Notes: generated by a model not told the origin, from the sequence alone. A stretch of DNA of 52,146 nucleotides from Sphingopyxis terrae subsp. terrae NBRC 15098 (GCF_001598815.1 NZ_BCZQ01000022.1:1-52146); one strand, 5' to 3'. Shown: positions 8,320 through 17,849, numbered from the stretch's first letter. Program-made: numbers and translations.

Positions 8320-11300
8320 GTGAAGCTGAAATTCAAGGTCCAGCCCTATCAGACGCAGGCCGTGACCGCGGTCGTGGACTGCTTCGCCGGGCAGCCAATG
8401 TCGAACGGGATCACCTACCGGATCGATCCGGGCCGGAAGGCGCAGACGAGCGCCTTCGAGGAAGGGTTCAAGAACGCCGATCTGGCGCTGACCGAGCTTC
8501 AGGTGTTGGCCAACATCAAGGACGTCCAGCGCCGCCAGAACCTGCCTGTTTCCGACAAGCTGGTCACCAGCGCCGGATGCCGGATCAACCTCGACATCGA
8601 GATGGAGACGGGGACCGGCAAGACCTATTGCTACATCAAGATGATCTTCGAGATGAACAAGCGCTACGGCTGGTCGAAGTTCATCATCATGGTGCCGTCG
8701 ATCGCCATCCGCGAGGGCGTCCACAAGTCGCTGCAGATCACCGCTGACCATTTCACCGAGAGCTACGGCAAAAAGGCGCGTTTCTTCATCTACAACTCCA
8801 AACGCCTGCACGAGCTGGAGAGCTTCTCGTCGGATGCCGGCATCAACGTGATGGTCATCAACATCCAGGCGTTCGCGGCGCGCGGCGCCGACAACCGCCG
8901 CATCTATGAGGAGCTGGACGACTTCCAGTCGCGCAAGCCCATCGATGTGATCGCCAGCAACCGGCCGATCCTGATCCTTGACGAGCCGCAGAAGATGGAG
9001 GGCGCGGCCACGATGGAGGCGCTGCCGAAGTTCAAGCCGCTGATGATCCTGCGCTACTCGGCGACCCACAAGACGCAGCACAACCGCGTTCACCGGCTCG
9101 ATGCGCTCGACGCCTATAACCAGAAACTGGTGAAGAAGATCGCCGTCCGGGGCATCCAGACTCGCGGACTCGCCGGAACGAACGCCTATCTTTACCTCGA
9201 GGGGATCGAGATATCGAAAAAGGCGCCCGTTGCGCGGCTCGAGATCGAGGTGAAGCTCGCGAATGGCGAGATCAAGCGCCAGCTCAAGCGGCTGGAGTTC
9301 CGTGACGATCTGTTCGCCGAGTCCGGCGAGTTGGATCAATACCGCGACGGTTTCACGATCTCCCAGATCGACGCGCGCAACGACACGGTCGAGTTCACCA
9401 ACGGCGTGGTGCTGCGGGCCGGGGAGGCGACCGGCGACGTGTCCGAGCGCGACATCCGGCGCATCCAGATCCGCGAGACGATCAAGGCGCATCTCGACAA
9501 GGAAAAGCAGCTCTTCGCGCAAGGGGTCAAGGTCCTGTCGCTGTTCTTCATCGACGAGGTCGTGAAGTACCGCGACTACACGCAGGCCGACGAGAAGGGC
9601 GAATATGCCCGCGTTTTCGAGGAGGAGTACGAGCTTCTCAAAGCGGAATATCTGGCTGAGCTGGCGATCGATAACGACGACTACCGCAAGCACCTGGCCA
9701 GCATCGACGCGGCCAAGACGCACAACGGCTATTTCTCGATCGACAAGAAGACCAACCGGCTGAAGGACCCTGCCGTCGGCGCGCGGTCGGTCGATTCAGA
9801 CGACGTGGACGCCTATGACCTGATTCTGAAGGACAAGGAACGGCTGCTGTCCTTCGCAGAACCGACGCGGTTCATCTTCTCGCATTCCGCGCTGCGCGAG
9901 GGCTGGGACAATCCCAACGTCTTCGTCATGTGCATGCTCAAGCACAGCGACAATACCGTTTCGCGGCGCCAGGAAGTGGGCCGTGGGCTCCGCCTGTCGG
10001 TCGACCAGAACGGCGACCGGATGGACAACCCCGCGGTCGTCCATGACATCAACGTCCTCACCGTCGTCGCCAGCGAGAGCTACAAGAACTTCGTGGCCGG
10101 CCTCCAGAAGGAGATCGCCGACACGCTGACGTCGCGCCCACGCAAGGCGACGGAGGCTTATTTCACCGGGAAGACCATCACGACGGATGCGGGGCCGGTG
10201 GAGATCACGCCGGCCATAGCGAAGCAAATCTACCGCTACCTCGTGAAGAACGACTATTCTGACGACGCGGACCAGATCACCAGCGCCTATCATCAGGCGA
10301 AGGAGGCCGGAACTCTGGCGGCCTTGCCCGAGGAGCTGAAGGCGCATGCCGATCAGATCTTCCAGCTCATCGACAGCGTTTTCAGCGACGCGCAGCTCCC
10401 GAAGGTCGAGGACGGCCGCAAGCCGAAGCTCAATCCGCTCAATGAGAATTTTGAGAAGAAGGAGTTCCAGGAGCTCTGGCGGCGCATCAACCAGAAGGCC
10501 GTTTATCGGGTCGAGTTCGACTCCGAGGAATTGGTCCGCAAATGCGTCAGCGCCCTCAATAGTCAGCTTCGCGTGACGCCACTCCAGTACACGGTCCAGA
10601 CCGGAATCCAAGGCGATGGGCTGACCGATGAGCAGCTCAAGGCAGGTGATGGTTTTGCCCTGACAGGCTCAACAACCGAGCGCGGCGGATCAGTCCATTC
10701 TCTCGTGAAGTACGACCTCCTCGGGAAGATCGCCGAGAACACGGAACTCACACGTAAGACCGCGGCCGAGATCCTGACCGGCATCCAGGCAAGCGTGTTC
10801 GGGCAATTCAAGGAGAACCCCGAGCACTTCATCGCCGAAGCATCGCGGATCATCGCTGAGCAGAAGGCCACAATGGTGATCGAGCGGTTGGCTTATGACG
10901 GGCTGGCCGAGCGCTACGACGTCGATATCTTCACCGCGAACCAGACTGGTCAGGACTTTTCCAAGGCCTCCGCCAAGCTCAAGCGGCACGTGTACGATTA
11001 CGTGGTCACTGACTCCGAGATCGAACGCAAGTTTGCCGACGAGCTGGATACTGCGAGCGAGGTGGTGGTCTACGCCAAGCTGCCACGCGGCTTCCTGATC
11101 CCGACGCCGGTGGGCGACTACAACCCCGATTGGGCGATCTCTTTCAAGGAAGGAAGCGTCAAGCACATCTACTTCGTCGCCGAGACCAAGGGCACCATGT
11201 CCTCGATGAAGCTCCGCGAGATCGAGAACACCAAGATTGCGTGCGCCCGGAAGTTCTTCGACGAAATCGGGCGACGCGTGTCCGAGGATCGGGTCAAATA

Positions 11301-11358
11301 TGACGTGGTGACGAGTTACGAGAAGCTCATGGACATTGTGGGCCGGACTGCCGCATAG
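8320..11358 (+). CDS. res: Type III restriction-like helicase-endonuclease (Res)
   Basis: The protein has 1012 residues from a GTG at 8320 with GAGGGGG upstream. SF2 motifs are Walker A GTGKT (98-102), DEPQ (221-224), SATHK (about 247) and [14 protein letters not shown] followed by QEVGRGLRL in the C-terminal lobe. The nuclease end has NPDWA (D937) and VAETKGT (E955, K957), a PD-(D/E)xK site as in EcoP15I Res. With Mod it should form an ATP-dependent restriction complex in the cytoplasm that cuts unmethylated foreign DNA. All key residues are present, so the enzyme looks active. It is the last gene of the operon. Confidence 0.93.
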   Translation: MKLKFKVQPYQTQAVTAVVDCFAGQPMSNGITYRIDPGRKAQTSAFEEGFKNADLALTELQVLANIKDVQRRQNLPVSDKLVTSAGCRINLDIEMETGTGKTYCYIKMIFEMNKRYGWSKFIIMVPSIAIREGVHKSLQITADHFTESYGKKARFFIYNSKRLHELESFSSDAGINVMVINIQAFAARGADNRRIYEELDDFQSRKPIDVIASNRPILILDEPQKMEGAATMEALPKFKPLMILRYSATHKTQHNRVHRLDALDAYNQKLVKKIAVRGIQTRGLAGTNAYLYLEGIEISKKAPVARLEIEVKLANGEIKRQLKRLEFRDDLFAESGELDQYRDGFTISQIDARNDTVEFTNGVVLRAGEATGDVSERDIRRIQIRETIKAHLDKEKQLFAQGVKVLSLFFIDEVVKYRDYTQADEKGEYARVFEEEYELLKAEYLAELAIDNDDYRKHLASIDAAKTHNGYFSIDKKTNRLKDPAVGARSVDSDDVDAYDLILKDKERLLSFAEPTRFIFSHSALREGWDNPNVFVMCMLKHSDNTVSRRQEVGRGLRLSVDQNGDRMDNPAVVHDINVLTVVASESYKNFVAGLQKEIADTLTSRPRKATEAYFTGKTITTDAGPVEITPAIAKQIYRYLVKNDYSDDADQITSAYHQAKEAGTLAALPEELKAHADQIFQLIDSVFSDAQLPKVEDGRKPKLNPLNENFEKKEFQELWRRINQKAVYRVEFDSEELVRKCVSALNSQLRVTPLQYTVQTGIQGDGLTDEQLKAGDGFALTGSTTERGGSVHSLVKYDLLGKIAENTELTRKTAAEILTGIQASVFGQFKENPEHFIAEASRIIAEQKATMVIERLAYDGLAERYDVDIFTANQTGQDFSKASAKLKRHVYDYVVTDSEIERKFADELDTASEVVVYAKLPRGFLIPTPVGDYNPDWAISFKEGSVKHIYFVAETKGTMSSMKLREIENTKIACARKFFDEIGRRVSEDRVKYDVVTSYEKLMDIVGRTAA

Positions 11359-11508
11359 GATGAGGGGGGCAGTGTTCATTTTGGAAATCTACGCCAGCGG
11401 CTTCCGATGCTTCTTCCCTGCCGCTCACAAAGCCATTGGCAACAAGCCGCCGATAACGCTGCAGAAGCGGTCAGTGGCAAAGGGCCAGTCCCTGCTCGCG
11501 GGGGCTGG
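11359..11508. other. Junction between restriction block and catabolic block
   Basis: These 150 bases separate the convergent res and hydrolase genes. I find no gene. A perfect 7-bp hairpin (GCTGGCT, loop AGC, AGCCAGC) spans 11504-11520 over the stop codon of the minus-strand hydrolase. It lacks a clear T-run, so it may or may not terminate transcription. No attachment-site-like repeat is recognisable. Confidence 0.35.
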
Positions 11509-12405
11509 CTAGCAGCCAGCAAGGCAGTCTAGAGACGAGGAGCGGCTCAATGCAATCGTCTCCGGTTCGGACTGGCTTTCGAGAAATTCGATGATGGCCC
11601 TGCTGAACACGTCGTTGTCGTCGCCGACAACCATGTGTCCAGCGCCCGAGACGTCGGTGAAGCGCGCGCCAGACACCATCGCACAGAACCGCTTCGCAGC
11701 CTCCATGGAAATCAGGTCGCTGGACCCGCCCCGCACGAGGTGGACCGGTAGCTTGAGCGTGCTTGCAGCAGCCTTGGCCTGTGCATAGTCCTTCTCCCTG
11801 CGTCCTGTCATCCCGCTCAGAAAGCCGGGATCCCAATGCCAACGATAACGCTGGTCCGGGTCGAGACGGAGATAGCTCTTTAGCCCCTCGCTTGCGCCTC
11901 GCTTCTTGCGGTTCGGCATATAGTCTGCGATCGCCTCTGCGGCTTCATCGTATGACGCGAAGCCGCGCTCCACATGGGCGTTCATGAAGCCGACAATCCG
12001 CGAAACTCCATCGGGATCCATCTCAGGAGTGACATCGACCAGCGTCAAGGAAGCGAAGCTGCCCGGACGCAGCGCGCCTTCAGCCACCAATGCAGCCAAT
12101 CCGCCAAGGGATGCGCCGATGACATGCGGCCGCTGTCCCAGCCTGTCGCAGACCGCGAGGATATCCTTGCCGAAATCGGCAAAGCGGTATTGGTCGGGGG
12201 CAGCCCAGTCGCTCTCGCCATGGCCGCGCATGTCGATCGCAACCGAGCGAAAGCCGTGCTGCGCCAACTGCTGCATTGTCTTGCGCCAGGTGCGCCGAGT
12301 TTGCCCTCCACCGTGCGCCAGTAATACGGGCGACCGACCATGACCATCGCCGACAAGGCTTGCCGCAATGGCGATGCCACCGCTTCCGTCAAACGTCATA
12401 TGCAT
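11509..12405 (-). CDS. Alpha/beta hydrolase of the CYP153 operon
   Basis: The protein has 298 residues starting MHMTFDGSGG; an ATG two codons later is an alternative. It is an alpha/beta-hydrolase with oxyanion segment LLAHGGGQTR, nucleophile elbow GASLGG and terminal histidine in SGAGHMVVGD. It lies 10 bases after the ferredoxin gene, so it is co-transcribed with the P450 unit. An esterase or lactonase role on pathway intermediates is inferred. The gene at 26135 encodes a close paralogue with long identical blocks such as RPGSFASLTLVD. The last 12 residues (SRSSSLDCLAGC) extend past the normal fold. Confidence 0.85.
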   Translation of the reverse strand: MHMTFDGSGGIAIAASLVGDGHGRSPVLLAHGGGQTRRTWRKTMQQLAQHGFRSVAIDMRGHGESDWAAPDQYRFADFGKDILAVCDRLGQRPHVIGASLGGLAALVAEGALRPGSFASLTLVDVTPEMDPDGVSRIVGFMNAHVERGFASYDEAAEAIADYMPNRKKRGASEGLKSYLRLDPDQRYRWHWDPGFLSGMTGRREKDYAQAKAAASTLKLPVHLVRGGSSDLISMEAAKRFCAMVSGARFTDVSGAGHMVVGDDNDVFSRAIIEFLESQSEPETIALSRSSSLDCLAGC

Positions 12406-12415
12406 GGGGTCTTGC

Positions 12416-12742
12416 TCAGTGCTGAAGCTTTGGCAGGTGCAGCACCAGACCATCCAACGCCGGAATCATGGGAATCTGGCAAGCAAGCCGACTGGTCTCG
12501 GTGGCCCCCTCGGCGAACTGGATCAGATCGTCTTCCATGCCACCTTCTTCAGGCAGTCCAACCTGATTGATCCAGGCGTGGTCGACATGAACATGACAGG
12601 TGGCGCAGGCACAGACGCCACCGCAATCTCCGTCGATCCCGGGCACGTTGTTGAACAACGCCGCCTCCCGCGCGGTCAGACCCTCGTCGATTTCCACCGA
12701 CCGGCGACTGCCGTCGGCTGAAACAAAGATTACCTTGATCAT
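12416..12742 (-). CDS. 2Fe-2S ferredoxin, adrenodoxin/putidaredoxin type
   Basis: The protein has 108 residues. Cluster ligands are C40, C46, C49 and C88 (GDCGGVCACATC, then RLACQIP), the spacing of vertebrate-type ferredoxins that deliver single electrons to bacterial P450s. An extra cysteine, C44, lies inside the loop. It sits 34 bases downstream of the P450 stop and is evidently its electron donor. A ferredoxin reductase gene is not present in this window, so that partner must be encoded elsewhere. Confidence 0.93.
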   Translation of the reverse strand: MIKVIFVSADGSRRSVEIDEGLTAREAALFNNVPGIDGDCGGVCACATCHVHVDHAWINQVGLPEEGGMEDDLIQFAEGATETSRLACQIPMIPALDGLVLHLPKLQH

Positions 12743-12776
12743 TCGGAAAATCCGTATCGCAGGAGAACAGTGAGTT

Positions 12777-14042
12777 TCAGAGCGCGTGGAGTTTCACGGG
12801 CAGTCGGGTGATCCCGCGCACGAGGTTTGAAAGCAATCGCTCCGGTTCGCCAACCACTTCGACCAGCCGGTAGCGCTTGAGAATCTCTTCCCAGATGATT
12901 CGCAGCTGCAGTTCGGCAAGACGGTTGCCCATGCAGCGGTGAATGCCGAACCCGAACGAGAGATGGTGGCGGGGGTTTTTCCGATCGATGATGAACTCGT
13001 CGGCCCGCTCGATCACGCTTTCATCGCGGTTGCCCGACAGATACCACATCACCACTTTGTCACCCTTCTTGATGGCCTTGCCGCCAATCTCGGCGTCCGC
13101 CAGCGCGGTGCGACGCATGTGGGTGAGCGGTGTCTGCCAGCGGATGATCTCGGGAACCATGCTTGCAACAAGCGCGGGATTTTCGCGCAGCTTCTGATAT
13201 TCGCCCGGGTTCTGGTTCAGGGCCAGCACGCCGCCACTGATCGAATTGCGGGTGGTGTCATTGCCGCCCACAATCAGCAGCAGCAGATTGCCGAGAAATT
13301 CGAGGAACGGCATGTCGCGGGTCGCGGGGGACTGCGCCATCATCGAAATGAGATCATTGCCGCCCGGTTTGTTGATCCGCTCGTCCCACAGGCCCTTGAA
13401 ATACATAGCACACTCGATGAGTTCCGCGCGGCGCTGCTCGAACGACTCGACGATACCGGTTTCGGGTGACGCAGTCGTCACGTCCGACCAGCGGGTCAGC
13501 TTCGCGCGCTCATCCCAGGGGAAATCAAAAATTGTCGCAAGCGTCATGGTGGTGAGTTCGACCGAGACCAGCTTGACCCAGTCGATCTCTTCACCCACTG
13601 GCAGCGAATCGAGAATGGCGCCCGCCCGCTCGCGAATTGTGGGCTCAAGCAGCAACAGGTTCGATGGTGCCACCACCGGGCTGACCGCCTTGCGCTGCTG
13701 ATCGTGCTTGGGCTGATCCATTGCGATGAACATTTCAAGTTCAAGCGCGCCTTCGACGCTGTGCATGTCCTGCACCGCGATGCCGCCCAGCTTGGCTTCC
13801 GATGAAAACACCTTGTGGTTGGTGTCAACCGCCATGATGTCGTTGAACTTGGTTACCGACCAATAGGGTCCAAACCGGCTCTCCGCACAATAATGCACCG
13901 GATCTTCCCGGCGCAGCCGGGCAAAATATTCTCCCACCGTGTCATTCTGGAACAGGTGGGGATTTGCGACATTGATCTCGCCAAGCGGGATCGAGTCGAC
14001 GGATTTGTACTGGACCGTTTCCTGAGCTGCCACAGTCGCCAT
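12777..14042 (-). CDS. Cytochrome P450, CYP153 family
   Basis: The protein has 421 residues from an ATG at 14042, with AAAGG 8 bases upstream. A TTG two codons earlier is less likely. The N-terminal stretch (RREDPVHYC, FGPYWSVTKF, KVFSSEAKLGGI), the I-helix GGNDTTRNS (D262-T264), EIIRWQTPL and the heme loop FGFGIHRCMGNRLAE (C370) match soluble CYP153 alkane or alicyclic terminal hydroxylases. It probably hydroxylates a terminal methyl or ring position of a hydrophobic substrate. It is the first gene of the leftward operon, with a promoter at 14068-14096. Confidence 0.93.
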   Translation of the reverse strand: MATVAAQETVQYKSVDSIPLGEINVANPHLFQNDTVGEYFARLRREDPVHYCAESRFGPYWSVTKFNDIMAVDTNHKVFSSEAKLGGIAVQDMHSVEGALELEMFIAMDQPKHDQQRKAVSPVVAPSNLLLLEPTIRERAGAILDSLPVGEEIDWVKLVSVELTTMTLATIFDFPWDERAKLTRWSDVTTASPETGIVESFEQRRAELIECAMYFKGLWDERINKPGGNDLISMMAQSPATRDMPFLEFLGNLLLLIVGGNDTTRNSISGGVLALNQNPGEYQKLRENPALVASMVPEIIRWQTPLTHMRRTALADAEIGGKAIKKGDKVVMWYLSGNRDESVIERADEFIIDRKNPRHHLSFGFGIHRCMGNRLAELQLRIIWEEILKRYRLVEVVGEPERLLSNLVRGITRLPVKLHAL

Positions 14043-14067
14043 GGACAAGACCTTTCTCGTGGGAGTC

Positions 14068-14096
14068 CATTAGGGCGGAAAGACCGGAAATGTCAA
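14068..14096 (-). promoter_or_regulatory. Promoter of the CYP153 operon
   Basis: On the minus strand there is a perfect TTGACA (14096-14091), a 17-base spacer and CTAATG (14073-14068), 26 bases before the P450 ATG. The -10 box is weak, so activation or derepression is plausible. Confidence 0.5.
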
Positions 14097-14116
14097 TAAA
14101 CCTTATCAGCTTTATT
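14095..14116. promoter_or_regulatory. Candidate operator AATAAA-N10-TTTATT over the P450 promoter
   Basis: The inverted repeat AATAAA/TTTATT with a 10-base spacer touches the -35 box of the P450 promoter. It lies between the divergent GntR-type regulator and the P450, so the regulator is the obvious candidate to bind it. Binding is inferred, and 6-base AT-rich arms can arise by chance. Confidence 0.35.
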
Positions 14117-14214
14117 CAGCCAGGTTGCAGCAGCGGCTGGGCGGAGAGCCGCGAACCCGGAATTCGCCGATTTTCGGCCGATTTTTCAACGTTCGCGCGC
14201 TGTGACGGAGGTGC

Positions 14215-14244
14215 TGGACAGCATCGCGGATAAATGCTTATACT
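14215..14244 (+). promoter_or_regulatory. Sigma-70-like promoter of the GntR-led catabolic operon
   Basis: TGGACA (14215-14220), an 18-base spacer and TATACT (14239-14244) form a good promoter. Transcription should start near 14250, where the most sensible ATG of the regulator lies. An inverted repeat TGCTG-GA-CAGCA (14212-14223) overlaps the -35 box and could be an autoregulatory site. Confidence 0.55.
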
Positions 14245-14249
14245 TTTTT

Positions 14250-15017
14250 ATGTCTCCTGCCCCCCAGCGATCGCCGGATGAAAATGCGCCGGCGGCAAAC
14301 AAGGCAAAGCGCGCATTGCAAGTCGCGCAGGCCATCGTGTCCGATATCCAGCTCAACGCCCGCGAAGCCGGAGATCGCCTCCCGCAAGAGGAGGATATGC
14401 TGGCGCGTTACGAAGTGGCGCGCGCAACCTTGCGCGAGGCGCTCAGGTTTCTTGAGCTGCAGGGGGTGATCCAGCTGCAACTGGGCCGCGGTGGCGGACC
14501 GGTTGTGTCGCGGCCGCAGACCCGCGATTTTGCCAGCTCGCTGTCGCTCATCTTGCAATTCATGGATACCGATTTGCGGGCCCTGCTCGAACTGCGCGAA
14601 GCGATCGCGCCCGATATGGCGGCAAAAGCGGCAGCGCGGGCAACCAATGCCGATCTCGCCGCACTAGGCGATTGCTACGCCCAGCTCGAGCGTGACCGCG
14701 AAACCGCCGCCTTCGAGGAAACCAACCGGCGCTTTCACGATTTGCTGGGTTGGGCAAGCGGCAACCCGACATTTGGATTGCTTACATCGGCACTGCATTT
14801 GCTGACTCGCGATCTCGCCGTGGAATTGGGTTATTCCGCGCAGGAGCGGGCTAACCAACTGCGTTGCCTGGCGCGCGTGCTCAACGCGGTGCGCCTGCGC
14901 GATGCCGATGGCGCCCGCCGCCACATGGCGCGGCTGGTCACGGGATCGTCGGCATATCTGGCTGCCCGCAGTCCCGAACTCGTTTCCCAAAAGGTCAGAT
15001 GGGGAGACCCAGGCTAA
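14250..15017 (+). CDS. GntR/FadR-family transcriptional regulator
   Basis: The protein has 255 residues from the ATG at 14250. Longer GTG starts at 14202 and 14211 exist, but they lack a spaced RBS and would place the promoter inside the gene. Residues 25-95 form the GntR winged helix (AGDRLPQEEDMLARYEVARA, then LREALRFLELQGVIQLQLGR). The rest is a helical FCD effector domain (LLELREAIAPDMAAKAAARA). FadR-type members respond to acyl-CoAs or carboxylates. It lies between the two catabolic units and 22 bases before the next gene, so it probably controls both. Confidence 0.9.
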   Translation: MSPAPQRSPDENAPAANKAKRALQVAQAIVSDIQLNAREAGDRLPQEEDMLARYEVARATLREALRFLELQGVIQLQLGRGGGPVVSRPQTRDFASSLSLILQFMDTDLRALLELREAIAPDMAAKAAARATNADLAALGDCYAQLERDRETAAFEETNRRFHDLLGWASGNPTFGLLTSALHLLTRDLAVELGYSAQERANQLRCLARVLNAVRLRDADGARRHMARLVTGSSAYLAARSPELVSQKVRWGDPG

Positions 15018-15039
15018 ACCAGCACTTTTGGAGAGGACA

Positions 15040-16179
15040 ATGGCACTGAACAGTCGAATTTGCGGAATGCTCAAGATCGAGCATCCGATCCTGCTGGCCG
15101 GCATGGGCGGTGCGAGCGTGCCGAGGCTGGCCGCTGCGGTTTCCAACGCCGGTGGGCTGGGTGTGCTGGGCGCGGCGGCGTGCTCGCCCGAGCGCCTGCG
15201 CAGATGGATTCGCGAGACCCGCGCGCTAACCGACAAGCCGTTCGGGGTCGATACCTTGCTGCCCGCTTCGGTCCGCCGGGGCAAGGCACCGGAAACCGGG
15301 GCAGCCCCGGCCGATCCGATGGCGGTTTTCGGCGAATATCAGCGGTTCGCCCGCGATTTCATGGCCCGTGAAGGACTGGGCGAAGTCGATTCCGTTGCGG
15401 CGATGCGCGCTGCCGCCGGGGCGGAAAGCGAAGGTGGTCCCCCGATGTTCTCGAAGGAATTCTTCGAAGCGCAGATGGAGGTGGTGATCGAGGAAAAGGT
15501 GCCCGTCTATGCGGCCGGACTGGGCAATCCCGGGCCGTGGATGGATCGCCTGCACACCAACGGCACGATCGTGATGGCGGTGGTGGGCAAGGTCAAACAC
15601 GCCTTGCAGGTGGTAGAGTCCGGGATCGATATGATCGTCGCCCAGGGTCACGATGGCGGCGGCCACAATTCGCCGATCGGGACGATTTCGCTGATCCCTC
15701 AGGTGGTCGACGCCGTGGGGGACCGGGTCCCGGTGCTTGGTGCCGGCGGCATCAGCGACGGGCGCGGAGTGGCGGCGGCCTTCATGCTCGGTGCCGAGGG
15801 AGCCTGGGTCGGAACGGCCTTCCTCGCGACCGAGGAAGCCGGGATCGAGGATTTCCAGAAGCAAGCCATTGCCGAGAGCGGTGACGGCGACACGGTGGTC
15901 AGTCGCTCGATCACTGGCAAGCCAGCCCGGATGATCGCCAACAAGTGGGCCAGTGCATGGATCGAAGCGGGCAAGGAGCCGCTGCCCATGCCTTACCAGT
16001 CGATGATTGCCGGCCCGGTCATGGCGGCGGCGATCCGCGACAAGCGGATGGATGTGCTTCCCGGGTTTGCGGGACAGGGCATCGGTTTGATCAAATCGGT
16101 TCGCCCCGCCGCCGCGGTGATGCGCGATCTGGTGGCCGACGCAGAGCGGGCTCTGGCCCGGGCTCAGGATTTTGGCTGA
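15040..16179 (+). CDS. Nitronate monooxygenase-like FMN protein
   Basis: The protein has 379 residues with GAGAGGA 2 bases before its ATG. It has the FMN-binding TIM-barrel of the 2-nitropropane dioxygenase/FabK family ([60 protein letters not shown]). In CoA-linked degradation clusters such proteins need not act on nitro compounds. Mycobacterial IpdC, annotated as nitropropane dioxygenase, works in steroid-ring catabolism. A redox step on an enoyl-CoA intermediate is therefore a reasonable alternative here. It is the second gene of the operon. Confidence 0.85.
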   Translation: MALNSRICGMLKIEHPILLAGMGGASVPRLAAAVSNAGGLGVLGAAACSPERLRRWIRETRALTDKPFGVDTLLPASVRRGKAPETGAAPADPMAVFGEYQRFARDFMAREGLGEVDSVAAMRAAAGAESEGGPPMFSKEFFEAQMEVVIEEKVPVYAAGLGNPGPWMDRLHTNGTIVMAVVGKVKHALQVVESGIDMIVAQGHDGGGHNSPIGTISLIPQVVDAVGDRVPVLGAGGISDGRGVAAAFMLGAEGAWVGTAFLATEEAGIEDFQKQAIAESGDGDTVVSRSITGKPARMIANKWASAWIEAGKEPLPMPYQSMIAGPVMAAAIRDKRMDVLPGFAGQGIGLIKSVRPAAAVMRDLVADAERALARAQDFG

Positions 16180-16213
16180 TCGCGGGCGTCAAACTGAAGG
16201 ATGTGGAACTGGC

Positions 16214-17386
16214 ATGACCTTTTCCGACAAGACAGCAATCACCGGGATTGGCGAAACCGATTTCGTCAAGGGAGCCGAACGCACCGCCGTCGACATGATG
16301 CTGGAGGCGGCGCGCAAGGCAATCGCCGATGCCGGCCTCAAGCCTGCGGACATCGACGGCATGGTGCCTCCGCCGATCTATACCACCAGCGAGGAACTGG
16401 CGGCTAATCTCGGTATAGACGTGCTGCGCTATGCAGCGACGGTGCACATGGGCGGCGCCAGCCCGACCACTGCGCTGCAGAACGCCGCGATGGCGATATC
16501 CGCGGGGCTGTGCGACCACGTGCTCGTCACGCTGGGCTGGAACGGCTTTTCGGCGCTCCGGCCCAAACCGGGCGCGCCGCGGACCCGGTCGATGAACATG
16601 AACACCCTGACCAACACGATCCAGGGCTACTACATTCCCTACGGCGTGTTCTTGCCGGTGCAGATGTACGCCTGGCTGGCGATGCGGCATTCGCAGCTTT
16701 ATGGGGTGGGGCCGGAAGCAACCGCCGCCATCGCCCTGGCTTGCCGCAAGCACGCCCAGCTCAATCCCAAGGCGTTCACCTACGGGAAGCCGCTGGACCG
16801 TGAGACCTATCATGCGGCGCGGTGGATTTCGGAACCGTTCCGGCTTTACGATTGTTGTCTCGAAACCGATGGGGCCTGCGCGGTCGTGGTCTCGCGACTC
16901 GATCGCGCGCGCGACCTGCGACACGTTCCGGTGACGATTGCGGGTGCCGCCGAAGGGCATCCTTACCCAGCCGATGATATTCCGTCCCGGCACGATCCGT
17001 TCAAGATCGGCCTGTCCTATGCCGCCCCCAAAGCTTTCGAGATGGCCGGCGTTTCGCGCAGCGACATGGATTTCCTCCAGGTCTACGATTGCTTCACCTA
17101 TGTGGTGCTGCTCCAGCTTGAGGCGATGGGCTATTGCGAGCCGGGCGGCGCGCTCGATTTCGTCAAGGATGGCCGGATCGAACTCGGTGGAACCTTCCCG
17201 CTGAACACGCACGGCGGCCTGCTCGCCGAAGCCCACGTCTGGGGTCTCAACCACGTGGTCGAAGCGGTGCGCCAGCTGCGGCACGACTGCGGCGAGCGTC
17301 AGGTCAAAGGGGCGCAGACTGGGCTGGTCACTGGCTGGGGCGATCTCGGCGACGGCAGTATTGCCATCCTGCGGAGGTTTGGCTGA
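16214..17386 (+). CDS. Thiolase-fold protein, Ltp2-like (probable retro-aldolase subunit)
   Basis: The protein has 390 residues from the ATG at 16214. Thiolase hallmarks are present late in the chain ([31 protein letters not shown]). The position of the nucleophilic cysteine reads [17 protein letters not shown], with no cysteine. The segment [19 protein letters not shown] is close to Ltp2, the thiolase-like steroid aldolase. Ltp2 needs a DUF35 partner, and a DUF35 gene follows with a 1-base overlap. I therefore infer C-C cleavage of a beta-hydroxyacyl-CoA to a ketone rather than ordinary thiolysis. Confidence 0.85.
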   Translation: MTFSDKTAITGIGETDFVKGAERTAVDMMLEAARKAIADAGLKPADIDGMVPPPIYTTSEELAANLGIDVLRYAATVHMGGASPTTALQNAAMAISAGLCDHVLVTLGWNGFSALRPKPGAPRTRSMNMNTLTNTIQGYYIPYGVFLPVQMYAWLAMRHSQLYGVGPEATAAIALACRKHAQLNPKAFTYGKPLDRETYHAARWISEPFRLYDCCLETDGACAVVVSRLDRARDLRHVPVTIAGAAEGHPYPADDIPSRHDPFKIGLSYAAPKAFEMAGVSRSDMDFLQVYDCFTYVVLLQLEAMGYCEPGGALDFVKDGRIELGGTFPLNTHGGLLAEAHVWGLNHVVEAVRQLRHDCGERQVKGAQTGLVTGWGDLGDGSIAILRRFG

Positions 17387-17835
17387 TGGACGAAGATCTT
17401 TCTCCCAAGGCGCGCGCCGCCGCCGCTGCTGCGCCGGCCAAGCCGCAGCCTCGCCCGCAAGACCTGGTCGAGCAGGAATTCTGGAACCGGTGCCAGGATG
17501 GGCGCCTTTACTTCCAGAAATGCGGGGGTTGCGGGTCGTGGCGGCACTTGCCGCGCTACATGTGCGCGCGTTGCGGCTCGCCTGACTTTGCGTGGGAACA
17601 AAGCTCGGGCAAGGGCACGGTGTTTTCTTGGACCGTCGTGCATCAGGCGCTGCACCCCGCCTTCGCGGCGGACATTCCCTATGTTGCCGCGGTGGTCGAG
17701 CTCGACGAGGGGGTCCGCATGGCCACCCGTTTGGTCGATTGCCCGATCGATGCTGTCCGGCTCGACCTGCCGGTGGCACTCGCGTTCGAGACTATCGGCG
17801 ATGACTTCCGCCTGCCTGTCTTCCGACCGGCCTGA
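17386..17835 (+). CDS. DUF35 protein: zinc ribbon plus OB-fold, partner of thiolase-like enzyme
   Basis: The protein has 149 residues, and its ATG overlaps the stop of the thiolase-like gene (TGATG). An Ala/Pro-rich leader is followed by a rubredoxin-like zinc ribbon, CGGC at about 45-48 and CARC at about 60-63, and an OB-fold (GTVFSWTVVHQALHP, PYVAAVVELDEGVRM). DUF35 proteins bind acyl-CoA and are obligate partners of thiolase-like aldolases or synthases, as ChsH2 is for Ltp2. Unlike ChsH2 it has no fused or adjacent MaoC hydratase in this cluster. Confidence 0.92.
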   Translation: MDEDLSPKARAAAAAAPAKPQPRPQDLVEQEFWNRCQDGRLYFQKCGGCGSWRHLPRYMCARCGSPDFAWEQSSGKGTVFSWTVVHQALHPAFAADIPYVAAVVELDEGVRMATRLVDCPIDAVRLDLPVALAFETIGDDFRLPVFRPA

Positions 17836-17849
17836 AAGGACGCTGTGCA

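Noticed and set aside
8296..9723. Minus-strand open frame inside res
   Set aside because: It is antisense to conserved Res helicase motifs and has no recognisable domain.
989..11358. Assignment of the defence operon to DISARM or BREX
   Set aside because: DISARM needs DrmA/DrmB and a separate DrmC PLD gene, and BREX needs PglZ and BrxC; none are present. Mod plus Res with EcoP15I-like motifs fits a type III-like system better.
12777..14042. P450 as CYP125/CYP142 (sterol side-chain hydroxylase)
   Set aside because: The sterol-like CoA genes nearby make this tempting, but the N-terminal and mid segments (FGPYWSVTK, KVFSSEAKLGGI) match CYP153.
14202..14249. GTG start at 14202 for the GntR regulator
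   Set aside because: It lacks a spaced RBS, adds residues unlike the family and would place the good -35 and -10 boxes inside the coding region.
15040..16179. Detoxification of nitronates as the real role of the flavoprotein
   Set aside because: Nothing else in the operon concerns nitro compounds; the family is broad, so the name describes the fold only.
16214..17386. Ordinary biosynthetic acetyl-CoA acetyltransferase
   Set aside because: The nucleophilic cysteine is missing and a DUF35 partner is attached.
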